This document shows, one piece after another, positions 27,503-36,015 of a stretch of 64,000 nucleotides of DNA (its first letter is position 1; every line of letters starts with the position of its first letter). Below the pieces are notes generated by a model. The model ran no database searches. It saw only the letters and a list, made by a program, of their open reading frames with translations, and had not been told where the DNA came from. The DNA is from JAFLCL01 sp039809495 (GTDB taxonomy: Bacteria > Myxococcota_A > Polyangia > Polyangiales > Sandaracinaceae), in NCBI GenBank assembly GCA_039809495.1, contig JBDHVC010000019.1:1-64000 (forward strand). Reading direction: 5' to 3'. The position numbers and the translations under genes were made by a program.

Positions 27503-28999
27503 TCAGCCTCCCTCCCGTGCCGCCTCGGGCAGCGCGCCGAGCGGCGCGAGCACGCGCTCCATCCGCATCCCCCGCGAGCCCTTCACGACGACGACGTCCT
27601 CGCTCCTCACGAATTCACGGACGAGGCCGGCAACGAGGAGCGGATCCTCCTCCGCGAAGGCGCGCCCGCTCCACGCGCCGGGCGATCGATCGAGCGCTCT
27701 GCGCATGCGAGGCCCGCTCACGACGAGGAGCTCGACCTGAGCCGCGCTCGCGGCCGCGAGCACGCGGTCGTGCTCTTCGTCCTCGTAGGGACCGAGCTCG
27801 AGCATGTCGCCGAGCACGGCGATGAGGCGTCCGGCGCGAGCGCGCGCCAGCTCGCGCCCGGCCTCGAGCGCGTTCTCGACGCTGGCGCGGCTCGCGTTGT
27901 AGGTCTCGTCGAGCACGAGCGACCCGCGCGGCCCCTCGAGGAGCGCGCCTCGCCCCGGCGCGGGGGAGAGCCGGCCGAGCGCCTCGGCGGCTCTGCCGAG
28001 CGCCTGCGGGCCCTCGATCGCGACGGCGAGCGCGAGCGCGATGGCCGCGTCTCGCGCGGCACCTTCGCCCGCGAGCTTCAGCCTCACCTCGACGTCGGTG
28101 GCGGTCAGCCCGGCGAGCGGCCGCACCGTGTAGCGCGACTCCCACACCCCGTCGCGCAGGAGCCTGCGACCGTGGAGGCGCACGTCGGCGTCCGGGTGTC
28201 GCCCGGTCCCGAGGTGCATCGGCGCGGGCGAGGCGGCGGCGAGCGGGACGAGGACGCGATCATCGACCGTGTGGATCGCGATCGAGACGCGCCCGGGCGC
28301 CGGCGTGGCCTCGAGGGCGTCGAGGAGCGCGGCCTTCTCGCGCGCGACGGCCTCGAGCGAGCCGAGGCCCTCGGTGTGGACGCGCGCGACGGACGTCACG
28401 ACGCCGACGTGAGGGCGAACGAGCCTCGCGAGCTGCGCGATCTCGCCCGGCACGCTCATCCCGACCTCGAGGACGGCGGCCGTGTGCGCGGGCTCGATCG
28501 CGAGGAGCGTGAGCGGCACCCCGACGAGGTTGTTCAGGTTGGCGAGCGTCTCGTGGACCGCGTGGCCCCGCGCGCGCAGGACGGCCGCGCACATCTGCCG
28601 GGTCGTCGTCTTGCCGACCGATCCCGTGATCGCGACGACGAGCCGCAGCGCCCCCTCGCGCTCCATCCGCTCGCGGTGGAGGTGGGCGAGGGCGCCCAGC
28701 GCCGCGAGTGTATCAGGAACGAGAACAACCGGGATGGAGGCCTCGACGCCGGCGAGCGCCTCCGCGTCCGAGACGACGAGGCAGCGCGCGCCGAGGGCGA
28801 TCGCGCGATCGAGGAAGCGGTGCCCGTCGAAGCGCTCGCCTCGCAGCGCGACGAAGAGCGCGCCGCGCCGGAGGGTGCGCGTATCGGTTGAGACACCAAC
28901 AGCGATCCCCTCACCACCACGGATCACCGTCGCTCCCTCGAGCGCGGCGAGCTCGTCCAGCGAGAACGTGGCGTGGTTGTCGGGGGCCGGCGTCGTCAT
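27503..28999 (-). CDS. murF: UDP-MurNAc-tripeptide:D-Ala-D-Ala ligase MurF
   Basis: MurF adds the D-Ala-D-Ala dipeptide in the last cytoplasmic step of precursor synthesis. The 498-residue product has the ATP loop AITGSVGKTTTRQ, the conserved ANLNNLVGVPLTLL and EVGMSVPGEI segments, and the C-terminal LGDMLELGPYEDEEH. Length is slightly above the usual 450. The ATG overlaps the murE stop as ATGA, indicating coupled translation. Confidence 0.96.
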   Translation of the reverse strand: MTTPAPDNHATFSLDELAALEGATVIRGGEGIAVGVSTDTRTLRRGALFVALRGERFDGHRFLDRAIALGARCLVVSDAEALAGVEASIPVVLVPDTLAALGALAHLHRERMEREGALRLVVAITGSVGKTTTRQMCAAVLRARGHAVHETLANLNNLVGVPLTLLAIEPAHTAAVLEVGMSVPGEIAQLARLVRPHVGVVTSVARVHTEGLGSLEAVAREKAALLDALEATPAPGRVSIAIHTVDDRVLVPLAAASPAPMHLGTGRHPDADVRLHGRRLLRDGVWESRYTVRPLAGLTATDVEVRLKLAGEGAARDAAIALALAVAIEGPQALGRAAEALGRLSPAPGRGALLEGPRGSLVLDETYNASRASVENALEAGRELARARAGRLIAVLGDMLELGPYEDEEHDRVLAAASAAQVELLVVSGPRMRRALDRSPGAWSGRAFAEEDPLLVAGLVREFVRSEDVVVVKGSRGMRMERVLAPLGALPEAAREGG

Positions 29000-30537
29000 G
29001 GGCGCACCTCCACCGATCGCTCGGCGAGGGCGTCGCGAGCCTCCTCGCGGTCGTCGAGGTGGAGCTTCCGATCGCCGACGATCTGGTAGTCCTCGTGGCC
29101 TTTGCCCGCGATCAGGACGGTATCTCCGGCGATAGCGGAACGAACGCCGAGGCGGATCGCCGCTCGCCGATCGGCCTCGACCCGATAGCCGCGGCGAGCG
29201 GTCACGAGTGCGTCCGCCGAGAGGGCCGTGGGGAACGTCGAGCGGATCGGGGGCAAGATATCGCGAATGATATCATCCGGCGCTTCGGTACGGGGGTTGT
29301 CGCTCGTGACCAGCACGAGATCCGCGCCGTCGATCGCGGCCTGCCCCATCAGCGGGCGCTTGCCATGATCGCGATCGCCGCCGCAGCCGAAGACGAGGAT
29401 CAGGCGGCCGGGCGTGAGCGGCCGGAGCGCCGCGAGGGCGTTCACGAGCGCGTCGGGGGTGTGCGCGTAGTCGACGACGACCGCGACGTCGTCAGCGGCC
29501 TCGACGCGCTCGAGCCTGCCGGGGGCGCCTCGAACGGCCGCGAGCGTGGAGGCGATCTCCGCGAGCGAGACGCCCGCGGCGCCCAGCGCGGCGGCGACGA
29601 AGAGGAGGTTGTCGAGGTTGTGGGCGCCGACGAGGCGCGAGCGGAGCGGGAGCAGGCCCCAGGGGGTGTCGACGTCGGCGGTGATCCCCTCGCGCGAGCT
29701 CTCCCAGCGGCGGGGGCGCAGGTCCGCGGACGAGCGAGGATCGCGCGAGACGCGCAGGAGCGTGCGCGGCCCGCCCGAGCCGACGCGCCGGGCCACCTCT
29801 TGCGCGAGGCGGACGCCCCACGCATCGTCGACGCGAACGATGGAGAGGCGAGGCTCGAGCTCGAGGAAGAGGCGCGCCTTCGCCTCGAAGTAGCGCTCCA
29901 TCGAGCCGTGGTAGTCGAGGTGATCCTGGGTGAGGTTGGTGAAGATCGCGGTGTCGAACGTGATCGCGTCGACGCGATGCTGGCCGAGCGCGTGGCTCGA
30001 GACCTCCATCACGAGATGGCTCGCGCCGCGCCCCCGCATCGCGCGGAGGAACCGCGCGATGTGGTCGGCCTCGGGCGTGGTGAAGCTCGAGGGCTCGCGA
30101 AACCCGCCCGGCCCACGGAGCTCGATCGTGCCGATCAGCGCGGGGTGGGCGCCCATCGCGGCGAGCGCCTCGTCGAGGATCCAGCTCGTCGTGGTCTTGC
30201 CGTTCGTCCCCGTCACGCCGATCACGCGGACCTCGCGCGAGGGGTGGCCGTAGACGGCCTCCGCGACGAACGGGAGCGCGCTCCGCGCGTCGTCGACGAG
30301 GACGAGCGGCACGGGGCAGTCGATCGGGTGATCGGCGAGCACGGCGACCGCGCCGCGCGAGAGGGCCTCGGCGACGAACCGAGCGCCGTCGGCGCGCTCG
30401 CCCGAGCGCGCGACGAAGAGCTCCCCGGGCTCGATCGCGCGCGAGTCGTGCCGCACGCCGACCACCTGGACCGACGCGTCCCCGCGGATCGCGCGGACCG
30501 GAACGCTCGCGCGGAGCGCCTCGAGCCGGAGGCTCAT
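28996..30537 (-). CDS. murE: UDP-MurNAc-dipeptide:meso-DAP ligase MurE
   Basis: MurE adds the third stem-peptide residue. The 513-residue product has GVTGTNGKTTTSW, the substrate loop SSFTTPEAD, the EVSSHAL motif and NLTQDHLDYHG. The DNPRTEAP sequence near residue 410 is the signature that selects meso-diaminopimelate rather than lysine, so the organism should have DAP-type peptidoglycan. Four-bp overlaps link it to ftsI upstream and murF downstream. Confidence 0.97.
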   Translation of the reverse strand: MSLRLEALRASVPVRAIRGDASVQVVGVRHDSRAIEPGELFVARSGERADGARFVAEALSRGAVAVLADHPIDCPVPLVLVDDARSALPFVAEAVYGHPSREVRVIGVTGTNGKTTTSWILDEALAAMGAHPALIGTIELRGPGGFREPSSFTTPEADHIARFLRAMRGRGASHLVMEVSSHALGQHRVDAITFDTAIFTNLTQDHLDYHGSMERYFEAKARLFLELEPRLSIVRVDDAWGVRLAQEVARRVGSGGPRTLLRVSRDPRSSADLRPRRWESSREGITADVDTPWGLLPLRSRLVGAHNLDNLLFVAAALGAAGVSLAEIASTLAAVRGAPGRLERVEAADDVAVVVDYAHTPDALVNALAALRPLTPGRLILVFGCGGDRDHGKRPLMGQAAIDGADLVLVTSDNPRTEAPDDIIRDILPPIRSTFPTALSADALVTARRGYRVEADRRAAIRLGVRSAIAGDTVLIAGKGHEDYQIVGDRKLHLDDREEARDALAERSVEVRP

Positions 30538-32849
30538 CCCTGCCTCCCTCCGCGAGGGGTGAGCGGGAGCGCGGGCTCGGTCGCGGGCGGCGCCGCGACG
30601 GCGTCGCGCGGCTCGGAGACGCGATCCGCGGGGCGACCGAGCACGAGCCGGATCTCGCTGCCGCGGCCGACGGGCGCGTCGGCCGGCGGATCTTGGCTCA
30701 CGACGACACCCGAGCCCTCCAGGCGCGCGACGAGACCCGCTTCGCTCGCCGCGCGGAGCGCGCCCCGCGCCGTGAGGCCCGCGAGCGAGGGGACGCGGAG
30801 CTCTCCCTCGGCGAGCGGCGTGGGCTCGGCGCTCGGTCCGTCGATCGGCCCGTCGATCGGCTCGCGCTCGGACGCGCGCTCTCCCGCTCGGCCTCGCGCG
30901 CGCGCCTCGCGCGCCTCTCTCGCGCTCTCCCGCTCGGCCTCGCGCTCGGCCACGGCGCGCTCTCGAGCACGTCGCCGCAGCGCCTCGAGCGCGTCCTCGC
31001 TGCCGGCCGGGGCGACGCCGAGGTGGCGCATGGCGGCCTCTCCGACGCGGCGGAAGACCGGGCCCGCGACGACGCCGCCGTAGTGGTCGATCACGGGCTC
31101 CTGGATGAAGACCGCGATGACGACCCGAGGCGCCTCGGCGGGGAGGAAGCCGACGAAGGACGAGAGCCAGCGGTCCGCGTCGTAGCCGGCGCCGGTCGTG
31201 CTGGCCATCTGCGCCGTGCCGGTCTTTCCGGCGACGAGGTAGCCATCGATCGCGGCCTCCGCGCCGGTCCCCTCCTCGCTCGTGACGGCCGTCAGCATGT
31301 CGCTCACGAGGCGCGCCGTCCGCGCGGGCACCACCTGCCTGCGCACCTCGGGCGTCGTCTCCTCGAGCAGCGCGCCGCGACCATCCTCCACGCGTCGGAT
31401 GAGCGTCGGCCGCATCAGGCGTCCGCCGTTCGCGATCGCCGCCATCGCGCTCGCGAGCTGGAGCGCCGTCACGCTGAGGCCCTGGCCGAAGCCGATCGAC
31501 GCGAAGTCGCGCTCGTACCAGCGCGCGTGGTGGCGAAACGTGCCGGAGACCTCGCCGGGGAGCGGGACGCCGGTCGTCTGGCCGAAGCCGAAGCGACGAA
31601 ACGCGCGGTAGAGCCCCTGGCGCCCGAGGCGCATGCCGATCTGCGCGCTCCCGATGTTCGAGCTGTGCGCGAGGATCTCGGCGGGCGTGAGCAGGCCGTA
31701 GCGGTGGGTGTCGGTGATCGGGCGCTCGCCCTCGACGACGGTCCAGCGCCCATCGTGGCAGTCGATCTGCTCGCTCGGCCGGAGCACGCCGGCCGCGAGC
31801 GCGCTCGCGACGGTCATCGGCTTGATCGTCGAGCCCGGCTCGAAGCGGTCCGTGATCGCGCGAAAGCGTCGGTACGACGGCGGCGACGCGCTCGGGGTGT
31901 TCGGATCGAAGGTCGGGTAGCTCGCCATCGCGAGCACCTCGCCGCTGCTCGGATCGAGGACCACGATCGAGCCCGCGGCCGCCTCGAACGTGCGGATCGA
32001 GAGCGCGAGCTCGCGCTCCGCGACGTACTGGAGCGTCTTGTCGATGGTGAGATAGACGTCGTCGCCGAGCGAGGCGTGATCGTCGAGGAGCTCCTCGGAG
32101 AAGACGATGCGTCCGCGTCGATCGCGGAGCGCCGGGACCGACGTCGTCGAGCCCTGGAGCGCCTCGTTCATCCCGAGCTCGATGCCCTCCATGCCCTCGC
32201 CGTCGACGTTCGCGAAGCCGAGGATGTGCGCGGCGAGCGAGCGGTTCGGGTAGTAGCGCCGCGCCTCCGGCGTCGTCGCGACGCCCGGGAGCCGCAGCGA
32301 GGTCACGGCGGCGGCCTCCTCGGGCGTGACCTGCCGCTCGACCCAGACGAAGAGCCGATCGGAGCGCAGCCGCTGCTCGAGGCGGCCCTGGTCGACGCCG
32401 AGGATCTCCGCGAGGCGGAGGGCCGCGAGGTGGGGGTCGATCCCGGCCTCGCGCAGCTCCCTCGGGTTCGCGAAGACGCTGTCGGCGTCGACGCTGACCG
32501 CGAGCTCCGCGCCGTGTCGATCGCGGATCGTCCCGCGCCGCGGCGCGAGGTGGATGTCGCGCAGCTGCTGGCGCTCGGCCGTGCTGCGGTGCTCCGAGCC
32601 CTCGACGACCTGCAGCTGGTGCGCGCGGGCGAGGACCGCGACGGCGCCCGAGAGCAGGAGCAGGCAGACGAGCGCCATCCGGATCCGCAGCCAGCGGCGC
32701 GATCGCGCCTCGGGAGAGGGCTCGACGCCCTTCACGTCCTTCGCGGCCTTCGCGCGGCTCACGCGAGGCGCGCTGGCCTCGGCCGTCGCGGGGCGGGCGG
32801 GCGCGCTCGAGGGCCCGGCGAGCGGAGCGTCCTTCGTCCGCGGGCTCAT
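30534..32849 (-). CDS. ftsI: FtsI/PBP3-type division transpeptidase with C-terminal PASTA domain
   Basis: This class B penicillin-binding protein cross-links septal peptidoglycan. The 771 residues comprise a cytoplasmic basic tail, one membrane segment at about 56-76, the PBP dimer domain, and the transpeptidase. Catalytic motifs are S340-T-I-K343, SSN at 396-398 and KTG at 542-544. After the transpeptidase comes a striking Arg/Glu/Ala-rich segment (about 620-662), then a PASTA domain at about 684-738 that may bind peptidoglycan. FtsI of E. coli lacks PASTA; the arrangement recalls Gram-positive PBP2x and some deltaproteobacterial homologues. Overlaps of 4 bp join it to ftsL and murE. Confidence 0.95.
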   Translation of the reverse strand: MSPRTKDAPLAGPSSAPARPATAEASAPRVSRAKAAKDVKGVEPSPEARSRRWLRIRMALVCLLLLSGAVAVLARAHQLQVVEGSEHRSTAERQQLRDIHLAPRRGTIRDRHGAELAVSVDADSVFANPRELREAGIDPHLAALRLAEILGVDQGRLEQRLRSDRLFVWVERQVTPEEAAAVTSLRLPGVATTPEARRYYPNRSLAAHILGFANVDGEGMEGIELGMNEALQGSTTSVPALRDRRGRIVFSEELLDDHASLGDDVYLTIDKTLQYVAERELALSIRTFEAAAGSIVVLDPSSGEVLAMASYPTFDPNTPSASPPSYRRFRAITDRFEPGSTIKPMTVASALAAGVLRPSEQIDCHDGRWTVVEGERPITDTHRYGLLTPAEILAHSSNIGSAQIGMRLGRQGLYRAFRRFGFGQTTGVPLPGEVSGTFRHHARWYERDFASIGFGQGLSVTALQLASAMAAIANGGRLMRPTLIRRVEDGRGALLEETTPEVRRQVVPARTARLVSDMLTAVTSEEGTGAEAAIDGYLVAGKTGTAQMASTTGAGYDADRWLSSFVGFLPAEAPRVVIAVFIQEPVIDHYGGVVAGPVFRRVGEAAMRHLGVAPAGSEDALEALRRRARERAVAEREAERESAREAREARARGRAGERASEREPIDGPIDGPSAEPTPLAEGELRVPSLAGLTARGALRAASEAGLVARLEGSGVVVSQDPPADAPVGRGSEIRLVLGRPADRVSEPRDAVAAPPATEPALPLTPRGGRQG

Positions 32850-33151
32850 CGCATCCTCCCCGAGACCGGCCGCTGGCGCGTGGCCCCGACGGTGACCATC
32901 TGCTCGGGCGTCGGCTGATCCATCGAGAGCCGACCGCGCGCGATCGCCTCGACGCGCTCGGCCGCGCGGAGGGTCGCCGCCTCGATCGCCAAGAGGCGCT
33001 CTTGCTCGACGAGCCGCCGCTGCTCGCGCCGCGCCCCCTCGACGGCGTAGCCGAGGCGGACCGTCTCGAAGCGGAGCGCGAGGTGCGCGACGAAGGCGAG
33101 CGCCGTCGCGACGATCGCGGAGATCCAGAGGATGACGAAGCGGCGCTTCAC
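32846..33151 (-). CDS. ftsL: Cell division protein FtsL
   Basis: The 101-residue product is a small bitopic protein with a membrane helix at about 6-27 followed by a heptad-rich coiled coil (EGARREQRRLVEQERLLAIE). This is the FtsL architecture, and the position between rsmH and ftsI is the conserved dcw place. Sequence similarity in this family is low, so identification rests on topology and context. It overlaps rsmH and ftsI by 4 bp each. Confidence 0.85.
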   Translation of the reverse strand: MKRRFVILWISAIVATALAFVAHLALRFETVRLGYAVEGARREQRRLVEQERLLAIEAATLRAAERVEAIARGRLSMDQPTPEQMVTVGATRQRPVSGRMR

Positions 33152-34080
33152 GCGATCGCTCCTCGCTCGTCCGCGCGCGGGAGCCGCCGCGCCACGCGGA
33201 GCTTGGCGCTGCGCGCGCGTGGGTTCCTGCTCGACTCCTCGTCGCTCGCGACGATCGGGCGCCTCGTCAGCACCTCGAGCGTCGAGGTCTCGCGGAGCGT
33301 GTGCTTGATCGCGCGATCCTCGAGCGAGTGGAAGCTGATGAGCGCCGCGACGCCGCCATCGGCGAGGACGTCGGGGAGCGCGGCGAGGAGCGCGTCGAGC
33401 TCGTCGAGCTCGGCGTTCACGACGATGCGGAGCGCCTGGAAGCTCCGCGTCGCCGGGTCGATGCCCACGCGGCGCGGGCCCGTGACGCGCCAGATCGCGC
33501 GCGCGAGATCGAGGGTCGTCGCGAGCGACCCCTCGGCCTCGGCGCGCTTGATCGACCGCGCGATCGCCCTCGAGCGACGCTCCTCGCCGTAGGCGTAGAG
33601 GACGTCGGCGAGCTCCCGCTCGTGGAGCCGCGCGATGAGCTCGCGCGCCGTCTCGCCGCGGGCTCGATCCATCCGCATGTCGAGGGGGCCCTCGGTGCGA
33701 AACGAGAACCCGCGCTCGCTCGTGTCGAGCTGCGGAGAGCTCACGCCGAGGTCCGCGAGGACGCCATCGACGCGGGGCGCGCCGAGCGACGCGAGCCGAT
33801 CCTCGAGCTCCGAGAAGCGCGCGTGGGCCACGTGGGCTCGCGCCCCGAAGCGCGCGAGCCGCGCACGGCTCGCCGCGAGCGCCTCGTCGTCACGATCGAA
33901 CCCGAAGAGCCGCCCCGAGGGCGCGCTCGCCTCGAGGATCGCCTCGGCGTGCCCCGCGCGCCCGAGGGTGACGTCCACGTAGAGCCCCCCATCGCGCGGC
34001 GCGAGCTGCTCGAGCACGGCGTCGCGGAGGACCGGGACGTGCGCGGCGCGGACGTCGTCGTGTCGCGTCGGCTCGCTCAC
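33148..34080 (-). CDS. rsmH: 16S rRNA (cytosine(1402)-N4)-methyltransferase RsmH
   Basis: RsmH (MraW) methylates N4 of C1402 in the ribosomal P site. The 310-residue product has the family length. It starts at a GTG that overlaps the mraZ stop as GTGA. Motifs are HVPVLRDAVLEQL, the SAM site YVDVTLGRAGHAEAIL, DLGVSSPQLD and the late ISFHSLEDRAIKH. It is the second gene of the dcw cluster. Confidence 0.97.
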   Translation of the reverse strand: MSEPTRHDDVRAAHVPVLRDAVLEQLAPRDGGLYVDVTLGRAGHAEAILEASAPSGRLFGFDRDDEALAASRARLARFGARAHVAHARFSELEDRLASLGAPRVDGVLADLGVSSPQLDTSERGFSFRTEGPLDMRMDRARGETARELIARLHERELADVLYAYGEERRSRAIARSIKRAEAEGSLATTLDLARAIWRVTGPRRVGIDPATRSFQALRIVVNAELDELDALLAALPDVLADGGVAALISFHSLEDRAIKHTLRETSTLEVLTRRPIVASDEESSRNPRARSAKLRVARRLPRADERGAIA

Positions 34081-34553
34081 AGCCCGAGCTCCGCGAGGCG
34101 CCTCGAGATCTCGAGCCGCTTGTCCTCGGTGGCGACGGCCGCGCGCCGCACCTCGTCGAAGCGCTCCTTCGACCAGAGCTCGAGGTGATCGCCCATGCCC
34201 GCCCAGAGCACTTCGCGCTCGAGGCCGGCGAGATCGCGGAGCTCCTTGGGCACGAGCAGGCGCCCGAGCTTGTCGACCTCCACCTCGACCGCGCTCGAGA
34301 CGTAGAGGCGCCGGATCATCACGACGGAGGGGTCGAACTTGGGGAGCTGCGCGAGCTTCTCCTCGAACGCGAGCCACTCCTTCATCGGATAGACGAGCAG
34401 GCAGGGGTCGACGCCGGCCGTGACCACGATGCGGAGCGCGCCGTCGACGCCCGCCTGCGAGAGCGCGTCGCGCGCGAGCTGATCGCGGAAACGCGAGGGC
34501 ACGGACGTGCGTCCCTTCGCGTCGATCGCGTGCTCGTGGTGACCGCGGAACAC
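34077..34553 (-). CDS. mraZ: Transcriptional regulator MraZ
   Basis: MraZ is a ring-forming DNA-binding protein that controls the dcw cluster, including its own gene. The 158-residue product has two SpoVT/AbrB-like halves, each with the D-x-x-G-R motif: HAIDAKGRTSVPSRFR (8-23) and VDKLGRLLVPKELR (about 93-106). It starts at GTG with a purine-rich stretch upstream. It is the first dcw gene and sits downstream of a candidate promoter and three 10-bp direct repeats likely to be its own operators. Confidence 0.96.
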   Translation of the reverse strand: MFRGHHEHAIDAKGRTSVPSRFRDQLARDALSQAGVDGALRIVVTAGVDPCLLVYPMKEWLAFEEKLAQLPKFDPSVVMIRRLYVSSAVEVEVDKLGRLLVPKELRDLAGLEREVLWAGMGDHLELWSKERFDEVRRAAVATEDKRLEISRRLAELGL

Positions 34554-34615
34554 CGCTCTCAGCCTCGTTTCCTGGCCTCTCGTGGCGTCACCGCGTGATC
34601 TCGATCCTCTCGATC

Positions 34616-34639
34616 ACACCGCTTACCACTGCTTGCCAC
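34616..34639 (-). promoter_or_regulatory. Three 10-bp direct repeats, likely MraZ boxes
   Basis: Read on the minus strand the sequence is GTGGC-AAGCA-GTGGT-AAGCG-GTGTG, that is, five-base boxes separated by five-base spacers. This equals the spacing of the TGGGN-N5 boxes described for E. coli MraZ, with a GTGG core instead. The boxes lie just after the predicted start site, between promoter and mraZ. Confidence 0.6.
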
Positions 34640-34647
34640 CGGGGCCG

Positions 34648-34677
34648 AAGCTAGAGGCGCGACGGTGGGCGTGTCAA
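34648..34677 (-). promoter_or_regulatory. Candidate dcw promoter
   Basis: A perfect TTGACA (-35, 34677 to 34672 on the minus strand) is followed after 18 bases by TAGCTT (-10, 34653 to 34648). Transcription would start near 34641, just before the MraZ-type repeats and about 88 bp before mraZ. The rest of the 307-bp region (34554-34860) shows no other clear signal. Confidence 0.6.
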
Positions 34678-34860
34678 CTTCCTTCGTACACGAATTTGAC
34701 GAAATCCAACCTCTTCCGACGCGGTGGCACGCGGTGGATCGGTCCGCAGAGAAAGACCGGATCGAATGTTCATGTGAGCAACGATGCGTCGAGGTGCGTC
34801 CTCGGCGATGCGCGGCGCGAGCGCTCTCGACCACGCGCCGTTCCCGCTCACAATCGCGTG

Positions 34861-35262
34861 ATGAGCTCGGACGGTGAGACGGCGATCGGCGAGCGAGCGC
34901 GGAGCAGCGCCCCGACGCCCGCCGACGAGCCGGACGGCAGGCTCGACGAGGCGTGGCAGCGCGCCCTCGAGCGCTGGGAGGATGACGCCGCCCACGAGAG
35001 GTTCGTCGCGCTCGCCGACCTGCTGGATCGCCTCGGCGAGGCGGGCCGCCGCTACCGCGCGATGCGGGAGGCGGACCCGTCTCGTCGCGCGGACGTCGAG
35101 CGCAGGATCCAGCTCGTGCTCGCTCGCGCGATGGCTCGCGTCGAGGTGGACAGGGCCCGCCCGACGAGCGCCCGGTCGCGGGTCGAGTGGATCGGGATCG
35201 GGCTCTCGATCGTGCTCATCACGGCCGCGATCGTCGCGCTCCTGCGGATGGCCGCGCGCTGA
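34861..35262 (+). CDS. Small tail-anchored protein of unknown function
   Basis: The 133-residue product has a charged, helical soluble part (about 1-105) with the motif AHERFVALADLLDRLGEAGRRYR, and a single hydrophobic helix at the C-terminus (EWIGIGLSIVLITAAIVALL). It has no signal peptide, so it should be anchored by its tail with the bulk in the cytoplasm. The family is not recognised. It is divergent from the dcw cluster and precedes the MglA-like GTPase by 72 bp, so it may belong to the same signalling group. Confidence 0.65.
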   Translation: MSSDGETAIGERARSSAPTPADEPDGRLDEAWQRALERWEDDAAHERFVALADLLDRLGEAGRRYRAMREADPSRRADVERRIQLVLARAMARVEVDRARPTSARSRVEWIGIGLSIVLITAAIVALLRMAAR

Positions 35263-35334
35263 CGCGCTCGCGCAGATCGACCTGTTCGGAGCGGCGCGAA
35301 CCCGATATGCTCTCCGGCCTCGAGCGAGGCGCGG

Positions 35335-36015
35335 TTGCAAGTCGACTTCAAGCAGCGAGAGCTGACGATCAAGCTCGTCTACTACGGCCCGGCGCTGAGC
35401 GGGAAGACGACGAACCTCCAGGCGATCCACGAGCTCGTCGCGCCCGAGTCGCGCGGCCGCCTGATGACGCTCGAGACCAAGGACGATCGGACGCTCTTCT
35501 TCGATCTCCTCCCGCTCTCGGTCACCGCGGGTCGAGGGCTCCAGGTCCGGATCAAGCTCTTCACCGTCCCGGGGCAGGTGATCCACAACGCGACGCGACG
35601 GCTGGTGCTCCAGGGCGCCGACGGAGTCGCGTTCATCGCCGACTCGCAGAAGAGCGAGACCAACGCCAACAAGGCGGCGTTCGTGAACCTGCGCCAGAAC
35701 CTCGTGGAGAACGGGATCGATCCGGCGGCGATGCCGCTCGTCATCCAGTTCAACAAGCGCGATCTCCCCAACGTCCGCGGCGACGCGGAGATCGATCAGA
35801 TGGCCCGCGTCGGGCGCGAGCCCGTCTTCAAGGCGGTCGCGCTGCGCGGCCAGGGGGTCATCGAGACGCTGGTCGGCCTCTTCGAGATCACCTGGCGTCG
35901 CCTCGAGGCCGAGCATGGGCTCGGCGCGAAATTCGGGATCGACGAGGCGGCGCTCCTCGCGGAGGTGCGACGCAAGCTCGTCCCGAGCCGCGCCGCGCGA
36001 CAGGAGGTGCGATGA
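35335..36015 (+). CDS. MglA-like small Ras-superfamily GTPase
   Basis: MglA-type GTPases set cell polarity and motility in myxobacteria; this is a paralogue type. The 226-residue product has the P-loop GPALSGKTT at 18-26, TVPGQ at 77-81 in place of DTAGQ as in MglA, and NKRD at 140-143. The core ends near 190, with an extra C-terminal helix of about 35 residues. It starts at TTG with GAGG upstream. It overlaps by 4 bp the following histidine kinase gene, which suggests a joint pathway. No MglB-like GAP gene is adjacent. Confidence 0.9.
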   Translation: MQVDFKQRELTIKLVYYGPALSGKTTNLQAIHELVAPESRGRLMTLETKDDRTLFFDLLPLSVTAGRGLQVRIKLFTVPGQVIHNATRRLVLQGADGVAFIADSQKSETNANKAAFVNLRQNLVENGIDPAAMPLVIQFNKRDLPNVRGDAEIDQMARVGREPVFKAVALRGQGVIETLVGLFEITWRRLEAEHGLGAKFGIDEAALLAEVRRKLVPSRAARQEVR

